Assembly (NCBI GenBank): GCA_052389755.1
Contig: JBQTHP010000227.1
Span: 1 to 31,498 of the forward strand
DNA: 31,498 nt
Direction: 5' to 3'
Source: JBQTHP01 sp052389755
GTDB lineage: Bacteria; Pseudomonadota; Gammaproteobacteria; Steroidobacterales; Steroidobacteraceae
Positions 8,816 through 17,015 of this stretch are shown in pieces. Position 1 is the stretch's first letter; every line of letters starts with the position of its first letter. A program made the position numbers and the translations under genes. The notes under the pieces were generated by a model. The model was not told where the DNA came from. It saw only the letters and a list, made by a program, of their open reading frames with translations, and did no database searches.

Positions 8816-9604
8816 GTGCGCGCGTTCGTCCGGTGTTGTCTTGCCCTGTTTCTGCTGGCGCCGTCCGTCGAGACGCTGGGCTCTACGGTACCGGAGCCTG
8901 ACGGCTATTGGACGGGGGATATCAATTCAGACGTTCCTGCGACCATCGCCGGCGGCGAGGTCATTCACGCGCCCGAGCTCGCCGAGCTGCTGACGCGAGA
9001 GCGGGTGCTGCTCATCGACGTATCGAATGCTCCGAAGCGACCGGCGCAGATGGCGCCCGGCGCCCCGTGGCTGCCGCTGCCTCACGATGTGATCCCGGGA
9101 AGTCTCTGGATTCCGGGTGCCGGTCTCGGCCAGATTCCCGCCGTGATCGATCGATTCCTCCGCGAGCGACTCGTTCAGGCGAGCGCCGATAACCTGGATC
9201 ACCCGATCGTGGTCTATTGCCACGAGCGCTGCTGGCTGAGCTGGAACGCCGCCAGGCGTGCGATCAACTACGGCTATCGCCGCGTGTACTGGCTCCCCGA
9301 AGGCATCGAAGGCTGGCGCGCTGCGGGTTTCGACACCTCAGTCGCAGAGGCGGAGGAGCCAGCTACGCGGCCAACGGCATCGCGATCTGCACGCGATTGC
9401 GGCCGGATCTCTTGGCGGCATAGACGGCTGCGTCGGCGCGCGCGATCAGATGCTCACCCCACACGCCGAGCGTATCGCTGGCGGCGACGCCGATACTGCA
9501 GGTCAGGCGTATTGGCCTGCCGAAGCCTTCGACCTGCACATGGGCAACGCGCTCGAGGATTCTCTCTGCGATGGGACGCGCAGCCGCCGCATCGGCGCTG
9601 CTGA
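8816..9604 (+). CDS. PQQ-dependent catabolism-associated CXXCW motif protein, with unusual C-terminal run-on
   Basis: An exported rhodanese-like protein with signal peptide (CCLALFLLAPSVETLG) and the family's defining motif CHERCWLSWNAA, with C135, C138 and W139. It follows EPDGYWTGDIN and PGSLWIPGAGLG segments typical of the group, which accompanies PQQ dehydrogenases; the function is unproven. The recognisable protein ends near residue 182 (GIEGWRAAGFDTSVAEAEEP). The frame then stays open for about 80 more residues, very rich in arginine, running 242 bases antisense into the diguanylate cyclase gene. That tail looks like read-through into the complement of another coding sequence, not a domain. 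Start GTG 8816 has no strong ribosome site, so it may be coupled to the SoxYZ-like gene. Confidence 0.85.
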   Translation: MRAFVRCCLALFLLAPSVETLGSTVPEPDGYWTGDINSDVPATIAGGEVIHAPELAELLTRERVLLIDVSNAPKRPAQMAPGAPWLPLPHDVIPGSLWIPGAGLGQIPAVIDRFLRERLVQASADNLDHPIVVYCHERCWLSWNAARRAINYGYRRVYWLPEGIEGWRAAGFDTSVAEAEEPATRPTASRSARDCGRISWRHRRLRRRARSDAHPTRRAYRWRRRRYCRSGVLACRSLRPAHGQRARGFSLRWDAQPPHRRC

Positions 9605-11069
9605 GCATCACCACGAACTCCTCGCCACCGTAGCGCCCGATCACATCCGATTGGCGCAGCTCCGCCTGGATCGGGCCGATGATCGCCCCGAGGCATGCAT
9701 CGCCGGCCGCATGGCCGTACGTATCGTTGATCTCCTTGAAATGATCCAGGTCGATGAACAGCAGCGAAATCGGCAGGCCGCGCGCCCGGGCGCGCGAGCA
9801 GGCAGCCTCGAGACGTTCGACGATCGAACGCCGGTTCAATACGCCGGTGAGCGGATCGGTCTGTGCGCGACGTTCCGCGTCCGTGAGGGCGACACGCTGC
9901 TCGCGCAGCCGGTCGGCCACACCGAGCGCGATGAATACTGCTGCTGCGACCATCGACAGCGGCAGGCCGTAGTACAGCAGAAGCTCAGCGTTCTCGCCGT
10001 CCCTGAGCAGCAAACGGATGGCTGTCGCGATCGTGGATGCCTCGAGCAGTCCCCACGCGACCAGGAACCAGCCGGCCGCACGGCTGCCGCGTCGCCACGC
10101 CATGAAGGCGACGACCAGAGTGAATACCGCGGCGCCGACGAAGATCAGATTGCCGATGACGGCGACGAGCCTGCCCAGACCGATGAAGTCTGCGAGATTG
10201 GCGAACGCAAGCACTACGAATGCCACGGCGAGCCAGCCGAATACGGTGTACACGCGCGGCGAGAAACGTCTCAGATCCGCGATCTCGCGCACGAACAGGC
10301 AGGCGGCCGCGCCGCTCAGCGCTGCCGGCACGTTCCAGGCGTGCGAAGTCAGCGGCATGGCGTACGAAAGCACCGGCCAATCGAAACCCTGCCCCGAGAG
10401 ATACGCCATGTACAGCGCCTGCAATGAAATCAGCGTTGCGTACAGGATGAACAGTTTGTCCGACAGCACGAACCAGATCAGCAGTGCCGCGAGCGCCATC
10501 GCCATCAGTGCGCCAAAGGCAAGGGCGATCATTCGCGCGTGTTCGGCGCCGCGTGCCAGTATCTGGTCGAGCGTAGACGTCGAGAAATGCAGTTCCTCGG
10601 CACCACGGCCGAGCGCATCGACGCGTGCGTACAGAGACTGCCCGGCCGCGAGCCCGCCTGGGAGGACGAACACGGCGTCGTGCACGCCGCGGAATCTTGG
10701 AAGCTCAGTGGCTCGGGGCAGGGGAATGCTCTCACCCGCGCCCGTCGCGAACAGCTGGACCTGCAGGTGCCGGCCCTTGTGCACGATGACCGAAGGCACA
10801 CCCGCCGGCATGAAGCCGTCAACCGATTGAAGTTTCAGCCAGAACGCACCGCCGCGACGGCGCGTCTCACGGTAGTCGAACGGCCCGAATCGGGAGTCGA
10901 GTGAGCCGCTGGTGACCGCACCTGCTTCGGCATCCGACACCGAAGCCTCGAGCACCTGGATGTCGAGGGCAGACTCAGTGGCTGCGAGAACCGGCGACGA
11001 CAGGCACGCGGCCAACCCCAGGAGCAGAACCGAGATCACGCCACGCACTGTTCGCCTCCGCTGCGACAA
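9363..11069 (-). CDS. membrane diguanylate cyclase (7TMR-DISM sensor plus GGDEF)
   Basis: A 568-residue signalling enzyme that makes cyclic di-GMP from two GTP. After a signal peptide (VLLLGLAACLSSPVLA) comes a periplasmic beta-rich 7TMR-DISM extracellular domain to about residue 170, then seven hydrophobic segments to about residue 385, then a GGDEF domain starting at DPLTGVLNRR. The active site is intact (GRYGGEEF near residue 480). An inhibitory I-site RQSD lies five residues before it, so product feedback is expected. There is no EAL domain. The DISM domain suggests it senses a small periplasmic ligand, identity unknown. It faces the CXXCW gene, whose open frame overlaps its 3' end by 242 bases, and is divergent from the cytochrome gene. 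Confidence 0.93.
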   Translation of the reverse strand: MSQRRRTVRGVISVLLLGLAACLSSPVLAATESALDIQVLEASVSDAEAGAVTSGSLDSRFGPFDYRETRRRGGAFWLKLQSVDGFMPAGVPSVIVHKGRHLQVQLFATGAGESIPLPRATELPRFRGVHDAVFVLPGGLAAGQSLYARVDALGRGAEELHFSTSTLDQILARGAEHARMIALAFGALMAMALAALLIWFVLSDKLFILYATLISLQALYMAYLSGQGFDWPVLSYAMPLTSHAWNVPAALSGAAACLFVREIADLRRFSPRVYTVFGWLAVAFVVLAFANLADFIGLGRLVAVIGNLIFVGAAVFTLVVAFMAWRRGSRAAGWFLVAWGLLEASTIATAIRLLLRDGENAELLLYYGLPLSMVAAAVFIALGVADRLREQRVALTDAERRAQTDPLTGVLNRRSIVERLEAACSRARARGLPISLLFIDLDHFKEINDTYGHAAGDACLGAIIGPIQAELRQSDVIGRYGGEEFVVMLSSADAAAARPIAERILERVAHVQVEGFGRPIRLTCSIGVAASDTLGVWGEHLIARADAAVYAAKRSGRNRVQIAMPLAA

Positions 11070-11102
11070 TCGCCGGGCGGGTCATATCGTAGCGCGAGAT
11101 TG

Positions 11103-11120
11103 CGTCGCCGTCTGGCGACG
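11103..11120. promoter_or_regulatory. 7-bp perfect hairpin or operator between cyclase and cytochrome genes
   Basis: CGTCGCC and GGCGACG (11103-11109 and 11114-11120) form a perfect 7-bp inverted repeat around GTCT, in the 106-bp divergent gap. There is no T-run after it, so it is more likely a protein site or leader structure than a terminator. The cytochrome gene has a strong TAAGGAG at 11163-11169. Confidence 0.35.
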
Positions 11121-11175
11121 TGCGTCAGATCAAGCTTTCGCGTGGTAACTTTGTAGCAGGATTAAGGAGTTCAGC

Positions 11176-12543
11176 ATGGAACTGAGCGGCGTCGCACCCG
11201 CACGGCGGGCCCTGGTCCTGACAGCTCTCCTGGCGCTCGTTGCCTGCAAATCGCCCCCGCCCCCCGATCCGGCGCAGCAGCTCATTGCGCGCGGGAGCGA
11301 GCTCTTCTTCAAAGAGACGTTCAATGGGAACGGCAGAACCTGCGGCAGCTGCCATCCGCGGGACAACAACTTCGTGCTCGATCCGGCTTTCATCGCCACC
11401 TTGCCTGCCGACGATCCACTGTTCGTTGCCGAATTCAATGCGGACCTGAAGAACAACTTCGAGAATCCACGACTCATGCGTGAGTTCGGACTGATACTCG
11501 AGAACCTGGACGGCTTCGACGATCTGGACGAACGTTTCGTCATGCGCGGTGTGCCCCATGTGCTTGCGCTTCGCAACTCGGTCGCAAGTCCCCAGGGACC
11601 CCGCACAGGATGGTCCGGCGACGGCGCGCCCGGAGACAACTCGCTTCGCTCGTTCGCTACGGGGGCTGTGATTCAGCACTTCACCAGAACGCTCAATCGC
11701 GTGCCCGACGTGGACTTCCGGCTGCCGACACCGGATGAGCTCGATGCGCTCGAGGCGTTCATGCTCTCGCTCGGCCGCCAGTCCGACCTCAGTCTCCCAC
11801 TCCCGCTCAAAGGCACGGTGACGCGGCGCGGGCAGGAGATCTTTCTCGACAACGCGCTCGGCAAATGCAACATCTGCCACGCGAACGCGGGAGCCAACGC
11901 AAACTTCGGCGGCGGCAGCGCAGGCAACGCGAATTTCAACACCGGCGTGGAGAGCCTGCCCGATCAACCGGCCCGCCTCACGCCGCAGCTCGTTCCCGTA
12001 GACGACGGGCTCGGCATACCAGGCGATAACACGTTCAACACGCCGCCCATCGTGGAGGCGGCGGATACCGGGCCGTTCTTCCACAACAACGCCATCGAGA
12101 CCATCGAAGGAGCGGTTGCCTTCTACAACGGAGAGGCGTTCAACAAGTCGCCCGCGGGCCAGTTCCTCGCAAGCAGCGACCCGCGGGGTGTCGGCATTCG
12201 ACTCGATGCGACCCAGGTGGTCGCCGTCGCGGCTTTCCTGCGTGTGCTCAATGCGTTGGAGAACATCCGGGAGAGCGTCGCGCTTCTCGAGCGCGCGCTC
12301 GACAGGGGATTCTTCGAGCACCGGCGCGCGCGGGAACTCCTCGATCGCGCGGCGGCCGAAACCTCGCACAGCGTCCGCGTGTTGTCGCAAGCGGGTCTGC
12401 ATCCGCACGCCGTGGTGCACCTCGAGTCGGCGCAGACGTACATCCAGAAGCTCAGGCGAAGCACGTTTCTGCGAAGCAGGCTCGTGAAGAGTGCGATCGA
12501 CGCCCAGAAGAAGGCGCGCGATGAGTTGGTGGCGGCGCCCTGA
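11176..12543 (+). CDS. di-haem cytochrome c peroxidase-like lipoprotein (MauG/CcpA relative)
   Basis: A 455-residue exported two-haem protein. The start ATG has a clear TAAGGAG at 11163-11169. A lipobox-like LVACKS around residue 25 suggests lipid anchoring. Two haem c sites are visible: CGSCH (C56, C59, H60) and CNICH (C231, C234, H235). The FNTPPIVEA and GPFFHNNAIETIEGAV stretch after the second haem matches the conserved TP...FH region of bacterial cytochrome c peroxidases. Family members reduce hydrogen peroxide or oxidise proteins and metabolites; which applies cannot be told. The final ~90 residues are charged and helix-prone, longer than the usual core. A small exported protein follows 29 bp on, probably in one transcript. 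Confidence 0.85.
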   Translation: MELSGVAPARRALVLTALLALVACKSPPPPDPAQQLIARGSELFFKETFNGNGRTCGSCHPRDNNFVLDPAFIATLPADDPLFVAEFNADLKNNFENPRLMREFGLILENLDGFDDLDERFVMRGVPHVLALRNSVASPQGPRTGWSGDGAPGDNSLRSFATGAVIQHFTRTLNRVPDVDFRLPTPDELDALEAFMLSLGRQSDLSLPLPLKGTVTRRGQEIFLDNALGKCNICHANAGANANFGGGSAGNANFNTGVESLPDQPARLTPQLVPVDDGLGIPGDNTFNTPPIVEAADTGPFFHNNAIETIEGAVAFYNGEAFNKSPAGQFLASSDPRGVGIRLDATQVVAVAAFLRVLNALENIRESVALLERALDRGFFEHRRARELLDRAAAETSHSVRVLSQAGLHPHAVVHLESAQTYIQKLRRSTFLRSRLVKSAIDAQKKARDELVAAP

Positions 12544-12572
12544 GGCCGTTCAGTGACATCGAGGAAGCGACC

Positions 12573-12950
12573 ATGATGCCAAGACTTGCGTTGGGACTCC
12601 TGATCGGCCTGCTCGGCAGCGTCTCCCTCGTTCACAGCCAGGAGGCTGCCGAGCGCTTCATTCCGATCGGACAATCGCCGGGGCTTTCCGGCACGCACAC
12701 GATGATCGGGGAGATCCAGGCCGTCGAAGCACAGAGCCGGACGCTCACGGTCGCTGCGGAAGGACGTACCTATAGCGTCGGGATTACCGAACGCACGAGG
12801 ATCTGGATCGACCGCAGCCACCTCGCTCTCCCCGCGCTCACCGGAGACTTCGCCGATTGCCGCCGGGGACTCAAAGTCGAGGTGAAGTTCGAAGATGAGA
12901 AGGAGCAGGCCGCAGCCGACTGGATCAAGATCCAGCAAGCCGCCAGCTGA
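12573..12950 (+). CDS. small exported protein of unknown function
   Basis: A 125-residue protein with a Sec signal (LALGLLIGLLGSVSLVHS, cleaved near residue 22). The mature part is a compact beta-rich segment (GEIQAVEAQSRTLTVAAEGR, YSVGITERTRIWID) of the kind seen in small OB-like periplasmic domains such as DUF5666, but I do not assign it firmly. GAGG at 12561-12564 supports the ATG at 12573; a second ATG follows directly. It sits 29 bp after the di-haem peroxidase-like gene on the same strand, so co-transcription is likely and a role beside that cytochrome is possible. Confidence 0.75.
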   Translation: MMPRLALGLLIGLLGSVSLVHSQEAAERFIPIGQSPGLSGTHTMIGEIQAVEAQSRTLTVAAEGRTYSVGITERTRIWIDRSHLALPALTGDFADCRRGLKVEVKFEDEKEQAAADWIKIQQAAS

Positions 12951-12956
12951 ATTCGA

Positions 12957-13427
12957 TCATCCCGACTCGCGCACGCACTTGCCCCGAGGCCTCGCGGTGA
13001 CACGTTGATAGACGGTCATGTTCTTGCCGCCGAGCTTGACGTCGAGCGTACCCCTCATCTGATGCTCGCCTGATACCCACGTCGCGCGGCCAGTCGTCGT
13101 ATTTCCGCCCTCGCAGACCAGACGATACGAGACCGTGTCGTCCCGACGGCTCTCCTCGTTCAGCCTGCAGCCCTCGAGCGCGGCATGCCTGAGGAGGGAA
13201 AACGTCGAGGGGACATCTTTCTGGGTGAGGCAGCGCTCTTCTCGAATGATGCTGTACCGGAGGTTCGCCTCCAGATGCGGCATTCCGGTCTCAATGGTGA
13301 GCTGATACAGGCGCGATGGGATCGTGTCCGATGCCCAGACCAGCGAGCACATCAGCATCGTCGGAATGACGAAATCCCCGGAGCTACCCACCAGCTTGAA
13401 ACTACGCCCGCGCAGTGCTCGCGACAC
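12957..13427 (-). CDS. DUF3617-like exported protein
   Basis: A probable periplasmic protein of the DUF3617 group: YQLTIETGMP near the mature N-terminus, a cysteine in EERCLTQKDVP, then LEGCRLNEES, YRLVCEGGNTTTG and a YQRVTARPRGKC ending. Function is unknown for the family. The frame is open much further upstream, but that part is the complement of the amidohydrolase gene. I chose GTG at 13427 because it places a short hydrophobic signal (VIPTMLMCSLVWAS) near the N-terminus and ends before the divergent gene; ATG at 13490 is the alternative. It converges with the small exported gene, with 6 bp between the stops. Confidence 0.7.
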   Translation of the reverse strand: MSRALRGRSFKLVGSSGDFVIPTMLMCSLVWASDTIPSRLYQLTIETGMPHLEANLRYSIIREERCLTQKDVPSTFSLLRHAALEGCRLNEESRRDDTVSYRLVCEGGNTTTGRATWVSGEHQMRGTLDVKLGGKNMTVYQRVTARPRGKCVRESG

Positions 13428-13509
13428 TCCGGTTCTTGCGGCGCCTTCTCGCGGAGTATCGATCGGCGGCGAGGCATAATGGAAATCCATATTCCGCACT
13501 GGATCTCTC

Positions 13510-15114
13510 ATGCGCCGAATCTTCGCCGCGTCGTGTTTCGCATTGGCGTCGGTCATGGCCCAGTCGGCAACGGTTTGCGCGGCCGAGAACGAGACTGCGC
13601 CCAAGGTGAAACCCGCGCCGCCTCGCAATGAAGGCGATGGCCCGTACGCGCAGCTGATCCTGCGAAACGTAACGGTGATCAACGGGGCGGGTGCTCCCGC
13701 ATTCGGGCCGGCCGACGTCGTGATCGAGGCAAATCGCATCGTGCAGGTCATGTCGGTCGGCGCGCCGGGCGGCATCAAGGAGGAACCGAAACGACCGAAG
13801 CTGGCCCCCGGCGGGAAGGAGCTGGACCTGCGCGGTCACTACGTGATGCCCGGCATCGTCGACATGCACGGTCACATCGGCGGCGAGGATCAAGGCGTTC
13901 CGGCCGAGTACGTCTACAAGCTGTGGATGGGCCACGGCATTACTACGATCCGCGAGCCGGGTTGCGGCAGCGGTATCGAGTGGTGTGCCAGCGAAGGCAA
14001 GCGCAGCGCGCGCAATGAGATCACCGCGCCGCGCATTTTCCCTTACGTGTTCTTTCGGCACGACGTGCCGCTGACCCGACCGGAGGAAGCGCGGCGGTGG
14101 GTGCGGGACATGAAGGCGAAGGGCGCGCTCGGGATGAAGTGCTTCGGCTACCGCCCCGAGGTTCTGGAAGCAGCGTTCGATGAGCTGAAGAAACAGGGCA
14201 TGAGGAGCGCGTGCCACCATGCCCAGCTCGACGTCGCGCGGGTCAACGTCTTGACCACGGCGCGCTGGGGGCTCACCACCATGGAGCATTGGTACGGGCT
14301 GCCGGAAGCATTGTTCGTCGAGCGTACCGTTCAGGACTACCCGCCCGCGTACAACTACAGCAACGAACAGGATCGCTTCGGCCAGGCGGGACGGCTGTGG
14401 AAGCAGGCAGCACCGAGGGGCAGCGAGAGGTACGAGGCCGTCATCCAGGAACTGCTCGCGCTCGATTTCACCCTCGATCCCACCTTCAACATCTACGTCG
14501 CTTCGCGTGATCTGATGCGCGCGCGACGCGCCGAGTGGCATGACGAGTACACCATGCCCTCACTGTGGGACTTCTTCACGCCCAACCGCGACAATCACGG
14601 CAGTTTCTTTTTCGATTGGGGCACGGAAGACGAAGTCGCCTGGCGCGAAAACTATCGCCTCTGGATGGCCTTCGTGAACGACTACAAGAATCGCGGCGGC
14701 CGGGTCACTGTGGGCAGCGATTCCGGTTTCATTTATCAACCGTACGGCTTTGGCACGATCCAGGAGCTGGAGATGCTGCGCGAGGCGGGATTTCACCCGC
14801 TGGAAGTGATCCGCGCCGCGACACTCGCCGGCGCGCAGGCGTTGGGCGCGGCCGATCGCATCGGCTCGGTCGAACCCGGCAAGCTCGCCGATCTCGTCGT
14901 GATCGAAGAAAATCCTCTGGCCAACCTCAAAGTGCTCTACGGCACCGGACACACTCGCCTGGGGAATGACGGCAAATCAAGCCGCGCAGGCGGCGTGCAG
15001 TACACGATCAAGGACGGCATCGTGTACGACGCCAGGCGACTGCTGGCCGACGTGCGCGCGATGGTAGCGGACGAGAAGCGACGTCGCGGTATCACGCCGT
15101 TGCGTCAGCCTTGA
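13510..15114 (+). CDS. exported amidohydrolase (imidazolonepropionase/prolidase-like superfamily)
   Basis: A 534-residue metal-dependent hydrolase with a Sec signal (FAASCFALASVMAQSATVCA). The superfamily layout is complete: an N-terminal beta-sandwich piece (LILRNVTVINGAG), VMPGIVDMHGHI with H120 and H122, a possible metal-bridging lysine in LGMKCFGYRPE, histidines in RSACHHAQLD and TMEHWYG, and D404 in TVGSDSGF. The C-terminal GSVEPGKLADLVVIEENPL closes the sandwich. Periplasmic location suggests scavenging of amides, peptides or cyclic compounds; the substrate is unknown. The start ATG has only weak upstream signal; the signal peptide supports it. It overlaps the 3' end of the DUF885 gene by 10 bases on the opposite strand. 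Confidence 0.88.
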   Translation: MRRIFAASCFALASVMAQSATVCAAENETAPKVKPAPPRNEGDGPYAQLILRNVTVINGAGAPAFGPADVVIEANRIVQVMSVGAPGGIKEEPKRPKLAPGGKELDLRGHYVMPGIVDMHGHIGGEDQGVPAEYVYKLWMGHGITTIREPGCGSGIEWCASEGKRSARNEITAPRIFPYVFFRHDVPLTRPEEARRWVRDMKAKGALGMKCFGYRPEVLEAAFDELKKQGMRSACHHAQLDVARVNVLTTARWGLTTMEHWYGLPEALFVERTVQDYPPAYNYSNEQDRFGQAGRLWKQAAPRGSERYEAVIQELLALDFTLDPTFNIYVASRDLMRARRAEWHDEYTMPSLWDFFTPNRDNHGSFFFDWGTEDEVAWRENYRLWMAFVNDYKNRGGRVTVGSDSGFIYQPYGFGTIQELEMLREAGFHPLEVIRAATLAGAQALGAADRIGSVEPGKLADLVVIEENPLANLKVLYGTGHTRLGNDGKSSRAGGVQYTIKDGIVYDARRLLADVRAMVADEKRRRGITPLRQP

Positions 15115-16955
15115 TCGGCCGACGAGACCCACGAGTCGACCACGGCTTCGAGCAGCGACAGCGGCGTCGCGCCGTTGGTCAGCACGACATCGTGGAATGC
15201 CCGGATGTCGAACTCATCGCCGAGCCGCGATTTCGCGTCCGCCCGCAGGCGATTGATCGTCTCGCGTCCGACCATGTACGCGGTCGCCTGGCCCGGCCAT
15301 ACCGAGTAGCGTTCGACTTCCGTGGTAATCGACGAACGCTGATCGCCGGTCACGCCGACCATGTAGTCGATCGCCTGTTCGCGAGTCCATTTCTTGTGAT
15401 GCAGGCCGGTGTCCACGACGAGGCGCGCGGCACGAAACGCCATGGACTGCAGATAGCCCAACCGGCCGACCGGATCGCTCCTGTAGAGGCCCATCTCGTC
15501 CGCGAGCTGCTCCGCGTACAGGCCCCAGCCTTCCTGATATCCCGAGAATACGAGCAGGGCGCTTCGCATCATGTGCAAGCCCTCGGACTCCTGCGCGATC
15601 GCGATCTGCCAGTGATGACCCGGGTTTCCCTCGTGGTAGGTGAGCGTGGGCAGCGTGAACTTCGGCCATTCGGCCGTGTCGCGCAGGTTGATGTAATAGG
15701 CGCCGGGGCGCGACCCGTCGAGCGCCGGGGATTGATAGTAGCCGCCCGGCGCGCCGGACTCGATGTAGGTGGGAACGCGACGAATGTCGAGTTTCGCCTG
15801 GGCCAACTGGCCGAAATACTCCGGCATGCGCGGTTGAAGATCCGCGATCTGCTGGTTGAGCGCCGACAGCAGCTGCGCTCTGCCTTCATCGGTGTTCGGA
15901 TAAAGCTGCTGCGGATCCTTCGAGAGCTTCTGCACGCGCACCGCTACGGTGCCCGTGGTGAGGCCCTGCGCATCGAGGATCGCGTCCATTTCCTTGTCGA
16001 GCTGCTCGATCAGCCGAAGCCCCATCTCGTGGATCTGATCCGGGGTGAGGTCCGTCGTGTTCCAGTTCCTGAGAGCAATCGCGTAGTACTCGGCGCCGTT
16101 CGGTAATCGCCAGACGCCGGCATCATGGGTCGCATCCGGACGGATCGCCTGCAGTTCCGCGATCTGGCGCTGGTACGCTGGCAGCACCAGATCTTTCACC
16201 GCCGCTTCGGCGCCGGCGACGAGCTCTTTCTGCTTCGCGGCTTCGAGCTGTGCCGCGGCGACCTTCTTCTTCAGCGCTTGCACGAGCACCGTGTCGGCAG
16301 GCGCCGTTGCGGCGAAGCCCTTCAACTGCTTCACGGCGCCGTCGATCACGAAATCAGGCGGGACGATGCCCTTCGCAGCGTCCGCCCTGATCCGGGCGGT
16401 TTCCTGATCGAGCATGGTCGCGTATGCGCGCAACCGCGACACGTAGTCCGCCGCGTCCTGCGCGCTCTTCACCTGGTGCTGGCTGTCGAGGAAGTCGGGA
16501 ATCCGGGCAAAGGCGCCGTCGATCTGCGTGACGACATAGGGCGACGGTGAAAACAGGCCATAGGAGCCGAAGCCGAATTTTTGTCCGGCGATTACGTGGT
16601 CCAGATAGGCGGCGACGACGTCGTAGGTCACCGCGTCGGCGCTCGAGAGTTTCGCCCGATCGATCCGGCCGAGCTCGGCGCGCATGTCTCGTGTCAGTTT
16701 CGACTTGCGATCGATGCCCTCGCGCGAAAGATCGGACAAGCGGTCGGAATATTTGCCCCCGGCGATCTCCTGGGACACCGCGAGCGATGTGGCGAACTCC
16801 GGCAATTCCTTGAAGACCGCCGTCACCATCCTGTCGAGCGCCGCAGTGAGCGTCTGCGCGGGGTCGGCCGCCGCCGGCTGTTCGCGCTCGCGCGGCGAAC
16901 AAGCGGCGAGGGCCAATGCGAGCGCGACGCCCGCGACGAGAACAAGCTTCCTCAT
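15105..16955 (-). CDS. DUF885 family lipoprotein, putative zinc peptidase
   Basis: A 616-residue exported protein with lipoprotein signal: MRKLVLVAGVALALALAACS, lipobox cysteine C19. The body matches DUF885, an alpha-helical family related to gluzincin carboxypeptidases, with the signature HEGNPGHH at about residues 441-448 (usual form HEAIPGHH), followed by a GYQEGWGLYAEQL helix carrying the expected glutamate. A peptidase role in envelope peptide scavenging is likely but inferred. The frame is open for 130 codons upstream of 16955, but those read as the complement of the ROK gene; the lipobox fixes the start. It is divergent from the ROK regulator gene, 60 bp apart. Confidence 0.9.
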   Translation of the reverse strand: MRKLVLVAGVALALALAACSPREREQPAAADPAQTLTAALDRMVTAVFKELPEFATSLAVSQEIAGGKYSDRLSDLSREGIDRKSKLTRDMRAELGRIDRAKLSSADAVTYDVVAAYLDHVIAGQKFGFGSYGLFSPSPYVVTQIDGAFARIPDFLDSQHQVKSAQDAADYVSRLRAYATMLDQETARIRADAAKGIVPPDFVIDGAVKQLKGFAATAPADTVLVQALKKKVAAAQLEAAKQKELVAGAEAAVKDLVLPAYQRQIAELQAIRPDATHDAGVWRLPNGAEYYAIALRNWNTTDLTPDQIHEMGLRLIEQLDKEMDAILDAQGLTTGTVAVRVQKLSKDPQQLYPNTDEGRAQLLSALNQQIADLQPRMPEYFGQLAQAKLDIRRVPTYIESGAPGGYYQSPALDGSRPGAYYINLRDTAEWPKFTLPTLTYHEGNPGHHWQIAIAQESEGLHMMRSALLVFSGYQEGWGLYAEQLADEMGLYRSDPVGRLGYLQSMAFRAARLVVDTGLHHKKWTREQAIDYMVGVTGDQRSSITTEVERYSVWPGQATAYMVGRETINRLRADAKSRLGDEFDIRAFHDVVLTNGATPLSLLEAVVDSWVSSADQG

Positions 16956-17001
16956 CGTCGTCCTATCCCTTCGATTCGCCGGAGCCATGCGGAGATGATA
17001 G

Positions 17002-17007
17002 CTACAA
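17002..17007 (+). promoter_or_regulatory. possible -10 box just before the ROK regulator gene
   Basis: TACAAT at 17002-17007 matches five of six bases of the TATAAT consensus and stands out in GC-rich sequence. Transcription would begin within a few bases of the ATG at 17016, and no Shine-Dalgarno is present, so a leaderless message is possible. No clear -35 was found. Confidence 0.35.
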
Positions 17008-17015
17008 TACGACGG

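Noticed and set aside
11125..12420. A 431-codon open frame opposite the di-haem cytochrome gene
   Set aside because: The plus-strand frame has two haem motifs, a signal and a strong ribosome site; the antisense product has none of these.
13428..13778. N-terminal extension of the DUF3617-like frame
   Set aside because: It is the complement of the amidohydrolase N-terminus; the signal-like segment lies later.
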